A DNA stretch of 64,000 nucleotides from Phlebopus portentosus (taxonomy: Eukaryota > Basidiomycota > Agaricomycetes > Boletales > Boletinellaceae). This document shows positions 58,330 through 64,000 of the stretch, in pieces (positions within the stretch are counted from its first letter, which is position 1; the number at the start of each line of letters is the position of its first letter). The notes beneath the pieces are model-generated. The model searched no databases. It worked only from the letters and a program-made list of their open reading frames with translations, and was not told where the DNA came from. The stretch is from contig JAYXKI010000002.1 in assembly GCA_037892935.1 (NCBI GenBank), positions 1,240,001 to 1,304,000 of the forward strand, read 5' to 3'. The position numbers were made by a program, and so were the translations under genes.

Positions 58330-60804
58330 ATGTCCTCCGACAACGCATATGCTGGGCTATGGTCGTCCTTACCGACCCATTGACGCCATGGATGTAAGCG
58401 CATTCCGGGTTATTTTATAAAATATTTCTGATGAAAATTCATGCAGTCTCGATGTCATAAATTCTCTCGGATATGCCCGAATGACTCCCGTACAAGCATC
58501 CACGATCCCGCTCTTCATGAGGCACAAGGACGTTGTGGTTGAAGCTGTAACAGGCAGTGGGAAAACCCTGAGCTTCGTCATTCCAATTATCGAGAAGCTC
58601 GTCAGAAGAGAGAAACGGTTACGAAAGACGGAGATTGGGGCAGTCGTTATTAGTCCCACAAGGTGAGTGATGCTCCTTGGAACAGTTCATCTTATATCTG
58701 ATTGGCATTGAAGAGAATTAGCGACGCAAACACATTCCGTGTTTGAGCTGTTCCTAAACTCGCAGCCCAAGGTAAAGGGCTATTCATTTCAGGGGATCAG
58801 TTCACTGACTCTGAGCACAGTGTGATGAATCTGAGGACGAAGATGCTTCCAGTAAAGAGGACGAATCGTATCCTGCACCGTTCCTTTTGACATCATCCTC
58901 GGAATCTTCTCCGGCTGAAGACCTTCGACGATTTATAAATACCGGCGCGGATATAGTCGTCGGGACTCCAGGTCGCATTGAAGAGTTCTTGCTGGGAAAA
59001 GGCAGGGATGTTGTCAGTGTGAAGGAGCTTGAAGTGCTTGTGCTAGATGAAGCCGATAGGTTCGGATGTATTCTCTACAGCGCTTTATTGTCGCTACTAA
59101 CTGCGTTCCAGGCTTCTGGATCTCGGTTTTCTCAATGTCTGACTCGTATTCTTGCTGCTCTGCCAAAGCAACGAAGAACAGGACTTTTCAGCGCGACGAT
59201 GACTGATGCTCTTTCTGAATTGGTTCGAGTTGGACTTCGGAATCCAGTGCGCGTTGTAGTAAAGGTGGAGTCGAAGAAAACGAAGGATGGAAAGGTGATG
59301 AAAGAAAAGGTAGAAGAAAGACGAATACCTGCAAGGTATGTATTTCATTACGTCTAGTATATTGGCATACTAAAAAGAAAGATGTTCTGTGTTAGCCTCA
59401 AAAATCTCTACGCTCTATGTAGACCTTCGGAGAAAATGGTTCAGCTTCTACGACTCATTGAACACGAAGCAAGCACGTCTGACTCGTCCAGATTTATCGT
59501 ATATTTTGCTACATGCGCTTGTGTAGACTACTTCTATCGAGTATGTCTTCCACTTCATTGCAGAGTATTAGGGCACTGACTCCATCCAAGATTTTACCCT
59601 CATTGCTCCCTTCCGTCTCTTTTTTCTCCCTTCATGGTCATATTCCTCCTGCCAAACGAACCCTCGCACTGCGCTCTTTCAGTACACATGTGTCCACACC
59701 ATCTTCTTCATCCGTTCTGCTGTGTACAGATGTCGCAGCTCGCGGCCTTGATCTACCTGACGTTGACTGCGTCATCCAATTCGATCCTCCTGTCGATCCA
59801 AAACAATTTAGTCACAGATGTGGAAGGACTGCAAGAGCCGGTAGAGATGGGAGAGCGTGGGTCTTGCTTTCTGAGAAAGAAGTCGACTACGTCGGTAAGC
59901 GTTTCGTGTATCGATGTCTGCGCATTATTCACTTGAGCAATAGACTTCCTGTCTGTACGCAAGATTCCTGTGACGGAGCGGCCGCGTATTCTGTCTTTGG
60001 ATTCAGAATCAGCTCTTGGAGAGGATGAGGAAGATCCGGAGGTAGAGATTCTCTTAGGGAGAATGAGGACTGAGGTTCGCAAAGACAGAGACATGCATGA
60101 CAAGGTGAGCATGCGACGCTCACGACATCTCCGAGACGCGGCTAATAGTATTGCAGGGTGTCAAAGCTTTTGTATCTTTTGTACGAGCGTATTCAAAGCA
60201 CGAGGCATCATACATCTTTAGGATGCAGGACCTTGATTTGGTTGGCGTGGCGAAGTCTTTCGGACTCTTAAGACTTCCCAAAATGCCTGAACTCAAAGGA
60301 CACTCTGACGGAGGCTGGGATAATGCCGACATCGACGTAAGTGATATCCGCATTTCTCATCTACAGTACTTAGCTTGCTCATACTGCATCATATTTAAGT
60401 GGGATTCATACGCTTACGCCGACAAGAAGCGCGAAGCCCAACGACTAGTTGCTTTGGCCGGAAATAAAACCCCGGAGGCCAAAGAGCGTCGGGCACAAGA
60501 GAAAAAGAGACGAGCAGAGCAGAAACAGAAGAACGCGGCTTGGAGTAATGAAATAGAAAGAAAGGCAGTGAAAGAGAAGAGGAAGGAGAAAAAGACGCGG
60601 AAGCGAGAGTGGATAAAGAACCATGGGACCGCTGCGGATTCTGCAGAGTCGCGAACAGAGGTGGGAGAGAAACGAAGTAAGGCGGAGAGGAATGCGGACG
60701 TAGATGATTGGGACGAACTAGCCCGCGAGGAGCGGATGGCGAAGAAAGTGAGGAAAGGCTTGCTCGATAGTAAAACCTTCGACGAGGAGTTTACTGGTCT
60801 TTGA
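58330..60804 (+). CDS. SPB4: DEAD-box RNA helicase SPB4 / DDX55
   Basis: Nucleolar helicase for 60S subunit assembly. Exons: start-58393, 58447-58662, 58714-58771, 58821-59059, 59112-59335, 59396-59540, 59591-59894, 59944-60104, 60157-60336, 60400-60804. Motifs: [108 protein letters not shown] and [16 protein letters not shown], then the Spb4 tail with [17 protein letters not shown] and a Lys/Glu coiled coil. Two places need one extra base: near 58368 (to join AGLWSS to TDPLTPWILD) and in the four Ts at 59127-59130 (LLDLGF to SQCLTRI). ATG 58359 avoids the first. Confidence 0.88.
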
Positions 60805-61036
60805 TTGCTGTGCATTATTTTGGTACTGTAGACAATAGATATACTTGCACTATGTATAATTCAGGATGCTGCTCATACCTGAGTTGAGCGTAAGAATGAA
60901 ATACATGGGTTGACCGAGACCGACAGAACAGGTCAAATCATCTCCCGAATGACCTGCTCAACGCCCAGTTCAACGCGATAATCACACCGAGGCGTCTTGG
61001 TACCTTAATCAGAAGGGATGCTCTGGACCAGAAAAT

Positions 61037-61692
61037 TTACGCCCGCGCCGAGTCCGTTCTTTGCGACTCAGTCTGACTCAGGTCGACGAGGCCAAAGTAA
61101 CGACTCCGGCCGAGCGCTGACTCGTCTCGAGGTAGCTTCTCCCCGCGATTGAGCACGACGCCAACGTATCTTCTCTCGCCGTTCATCCACTTCTTGGTGT
61201 AGAATCGGACAAAACCTGGTACAAGTGCGTAGATGGTGTGGTCGCGGCCCATTCCGACCTAATCGAGATGTACAAACAAGACCAACAGTCAGACATCGAC
61301 GTTCAAAGCTAAGATAGCTGGCGCGATGAAAGAGACGTACATGCTGCCCTGGATGGAACTGGGTACCGCGCTGCCTAACAATGATGTTCCCGGGAATTAC
61401 GGCTTCGTCTGCAGCAAGTTGACAAATCAGTCCAAGTCAAAGAGAAAAGCACAGCGCACATAGCGCACCAGAAAACTTCTTGATACCAAGCCGCTTCCCT
61501 GGGGAATGGCCATTATTGCGAACGGTACCTCCAGCACGCTTAGTCGCGGTTCTGATTGACCCAAGGCCTGCTCGAAGAGATAATGATTACTATTGTGCTT
61601 CGTGATGACAAAAGCATAAATGGCAGACCGAAACAAGAGAATGGGTTATGAGACTGGACGGATAGGCCCCGCAAAGCTGACAAGAAGGCCAT
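61037..61692 (-). CDS. mitochondrial ribosomal protein bL27m
   Basis: Large-subunit mitochondrial ribosomal protein. Four exons (61692-61629, 61570-61469, 61408-61341, 61258-61037) give 151 residues. The N-terminus MAFLSALRGLSVQSHNPFSC looks like a mitochondrial presequence. The bL27 core follows: TATKRAGGTVRNNGHSPGKR, GIKKFSGDEAVIPGNIIVRQ, RGTQFHPGQHVGMGRDHTIY, ALVPGFVRFY. A C-terminal extension of about 45 residues is usual for fungal forms. It is divergent from SKP1 (189 nt apart). Confidence 0.93.
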
Positions 61693-61881
61693 TTTGCGAA
61701 TAGAGTCAAAGGGACGAGTGGTTTGGCTTGCAAACTAAACTGAAGCAAATAGAAATTATGTAATCGACTCCTTTATGAGGCGTGGCGAGTGTGTCTTGTC
61801 TAAAAGCCATCTCTTTCCTTTCCTTCCAACACCTACCACCACACCTTTCCCCAATCTTACGTCGCATCGGAACCCTACATC

Positions 61882-62680
61882 ATGGTTATCATCCGTACAG
61901 CCGACAAAGAGAAGTTCACCGTCGACAGGGACGTTGCTGAATGCAGCGTTTTGCTGAAGAACTTGCTTGAGGGTATGTATGCGCCCTGGCGCGATGTCTC
62001 ATTGGCTGACGTGCTTTGATACTGATACCTCTGGCGCCATTCACAGATGTTGGAGAAAACGAAGAGGAAGAAATTCCCGTTCAGAACATTAACTCGAGTG
62101 TGTTCAGAAAGGTAGGTTTTGAACGCGTTGGATGAGATCTGTCTTACTATTGCTGACGCGCGGCTCGTTGGCGTTGTAGGTGCTGGAGTGGTGCGAGCAC
62201 CACAAAAATGACCCGCGCCCTGCTTCCGATGACTCTGCTGCGGAGGAGTCTCGCAGGCGCACAACCGATATCAGCGAATGGGACCAGAAGTTTATTGCTG
62301 TTGACCAAGAGATGTTATTCGAGATCATCCTCGCAGCGAACTATCTTGACATCAAGCCACTTCTGTGAGTTCAGGAGTTGCTTTCTTTCGTCATCTTCTG
62401 AATACAATGCGGCAACAACAGCGATGTCGGATGCAAGACAGTCGCAAATATGATCAAAGGCAAGACACCCGAGGAGATCAGGAAGCTCTTCAACATTACG
62501 AACGACTTTACGCCTGAGGAAGAGGTATGTGACAATTGATAGCTGCGGATCTGATTACTGACTTGTCCTTGCCATCTCTTCAGGCTCAAATTAGACGCGA
62601 GAATGTAAGTATATTCCGCCATGTAAATAATCCGCTAACCGACTCATGTTGTTTTTTAGGAATGGGCCGAGGATCGTTAA
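61882..62680 (+). CDS. SKP1: SKP1, adaptor of SCF ubiquitin ligases
   Basis: Adaptor between cullin-1 and F-box proteins. Six exons (61882-61972, 62047-62111, 62180-62364, 62422-62524, 62584-62604, 62660-62680) give 161 residues. The BTB/POZ part has [20 protein letters not shown] and [20 protein letters not shown]. The family block [20 protein letters not shown] and [20 protein letters not shown] follow, then [20 protein letters not shown]. It ends ENEWAEDR, close to the usual C-terminus. The two 21-nt final exons are typical of fungal SKP1. Confidence 0.96.
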
Positions 62681-62961
62681 ACGCCCTGCTGCATCAGCTT
62701 TCTATGACGAGGAGAGTCTCGATAAAATCCCCGTGTATTAGTTTAATTCTGTATTTCCAAATGTGTGCTGCAGACTGAGATACATTCAGAAATTCAGAAG
62801 CTGTGGACTTCAGGCCACTGTAAAATTTAGTTTTGATCAAGAAGAATGCTTACATCGTTCGAGCGGAGGCGCACATAAGTACTGAGTCATAACTGAAAGC
62901 GTCGTGAAATGAATTGAAATACATTACATAAGTACTTCTCAGCGTACACACCACCGCTCCT

Positions 62962-64000
62962 ATGCCACATACACCCCGTATTCCAGACATCCCTGGCGAC
63001 CTACTCGATCCGGCTTTCTCAGAGAATTTACGTAGGATCGTGGCGCAGCTATGTCAGACGAATCATAACAGGTGCTTTAACCAGCTTTCCGCAATAAGAG
63101 GACGTTCGTTGTTCATGGCATGGGTTTTCCCTCCGTTTGTTTTGTTTGTTCGGTGTAGATTCCCCGGTAGTCAGCCCGTCAGTTTCGCGAAGCGTGACTT
63201 GGAGAGGCTCGAGAATGAAGAGTGTGTTCCTGCCAATTTGTCTGTGTGCTGAGCTTATTATTGTCTTTGGTGGATACAGCTACTGGGTCTGCGAGAAGTC
63301 GGACGGAGTGCGCGTGCTGTTCCTCCTGTTGACGTCTCCAGATGGCGCTCAGGATATCTATCTAGTGCGTGTATCGTTCGTATTCACCTTTCGCTTTACC
63401 TTACTGAACTCTGCTCTGCTTTTCTATCTATCGGGATTGGGGACTTTGTGCGTTTTTTGGAAAGATCGACCGACACAACAACTACCGTGTCATAAGCGGG
63501 TTCTTCTTCCCTCACCACGTAGACCCCAAGAAGCCTTTAGGCTCAACGATCATCGATGGTGAACTCGTTATCGACACAGACGCACGGACAGGGCAGGTCA
63601 GTACTACAGACTCTTAGGAATTATGGAGTCACACGACAGTTTTTTATCTTCGGTGGCTCATATCGTATGCATTCTGATAATCTGGTGCTTGTTGTTCGCT
63701 CGCTCCAGGACACGCTGCGTTTGCTGGCGTTTGACTGCCTCGTTGTGGACTATCAAAATGTCATGTCGCGGACTTTGGATAAACGTTATGGGGTGCGATT
63801 CTAGCTTCTTTATCATATTATAAACCGATTAGTTCGCCCCACTGACCTTGTCGCTCTCTTCTCTCCCTAACCCTCCACATAGCGACTACAAGAGTGGTTC
63901 TTCAAGCCGTTTAGAAAGATGATGCAGGACCATCCATACATGGCTCAGAGTCAGCCGTTTGAGTACGTTGCATCTTACTTTCCCAAAACGACGCAGAGGT
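62962..64000 (+). CDS. CEG1: mRNA guanylyltransferase (capping enzyme), 3' partial
   Basis: Nuclear enzyme that transfers GMP to the 5' end of pre-mRNA. The gene runs off the window. Visible exons: 62962-63071, 63159-63221, 63280-63364, 63465-63596, 63709-63792 and 63893 onward (a GTACGT at 63963 may end that exon). Motif I with the GMP-accepting lysine is YWVCEKSDGVRVLFLL. Motif III is STIIDGELVIDTD, and the stretch DTLRLLAFDCLVVDYQNVM belongs to motif IIIa. The start MPHTPRIPDIPGDLLD is the first ATG. There is no triphosphatase domain, as expected for fungi, where that activity is a separate protein. Confidence 0.93.

Noticed and set aside
59541..59563. A 23-nt unit GTATGT...TTGCAG in SPB4 that looks like an ultra-short intron
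   Set aside because: The same donor with the acceptor at 59590 gives a normal 50-nt intron and joins VDYFYR to [17 protein letters not shown] in frame, which fits the family better.

Overview
This window is nuclear DNA of a filamentous basidiomycete, most likely an Agaricomycete. Genes are dense, lie on both strands and carry many short GT-AG introns (about 43-112 nt, mostly 50-60). The gene content is fungal: MARVEL-type membrane protein, GPI-anchored Kre9/Knh1-type protein, GH5 exo-beta-1,3-glucanase, DUF3074 START-like protein, fungal voltage-gated proton channel. I see no transposon, CRISPR array, rRNA or virus-like gene. The species cannot be named from this sequence.

Layout. 1-8 kb: a PP4R1-like HEAT protein (5' end cut by the window), a MARVEL-like protein, an Hv1 proton channel (minus) and a small GPI-anchored protein (minus). 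8.5-13.2 kb: one 12-exon gene that joins an IST1 (ESCRT-III regulator) domain to a degenerate TBC1D13-like Rab-GAP domain; this is the most unusual locus. 13.4-18.4 kb: PIG-H (minus), GH5 glucanase with an apparent frameshift, ALG3. 18.4-25 kb: TRS130/TRAPPC10 (minus) divergent from the DEAD-box helicase RRP3. 25-33 kb: a run of minus-strand genes: CDC5/CEF1, a 2OG-Fe(II) oxygenase, an intron-bearing tRNA-Ser(GCT), phosphoserine aminotransferase and a Ser/Arg/Pro-rich orphan. 33.3-36.7 kb is gene-poor. 36.7-45.2 kb: HSP90 with a clear heat-shock element and TATA box, TSC1/hamartin (minus), EXO70 (minus). 45.5-55.7 kb: alpha-NAC, TRM9 (minus), an intronless F-box-like gene, ALG13 (minus), pyrroline-5-carboxylate reductase, a FluG/lengsin-type glutamine synthetase (minus), proteasome ATPase RPT3. 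57-64 kb: DUF3074 protein (minus), helicase SPB4, mitochondrial bL27 (minus), SKP1, and the 5' part of mRNA capping enzyme CEG1.

The genes are mostly housekeeping: RNA processing and ribosome biogenesis (CDC5, RRP3, SPB4, CEG1, TRM9), membrane traffic (IST1-TBC, TRS130, EXO70), glycosylation and cell wall (ALG3, ALG13, PIG-H, GH5, GPI protein), protein homeostasis (HSP90, NAC, RPT3, SKP1), amino-acid metabolism (SerC, P5CR, GS) and TOR signalling (TSC1). Several neighbours are divergent with short shared promoters (SPB4/DUF3074, RPT3/GS, P5CR/ALG13, SKP1/bL27, RRP3/TRS130).

Method note: exon junctions were fixed by splice motifs, reading frame and family knowledge. For most fully resolved models the exon sum is a multiple of three. 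The exceptions all appear to lack one base, usually in a homopolymer, which suggests base-calling errors rather than pseudogenes.
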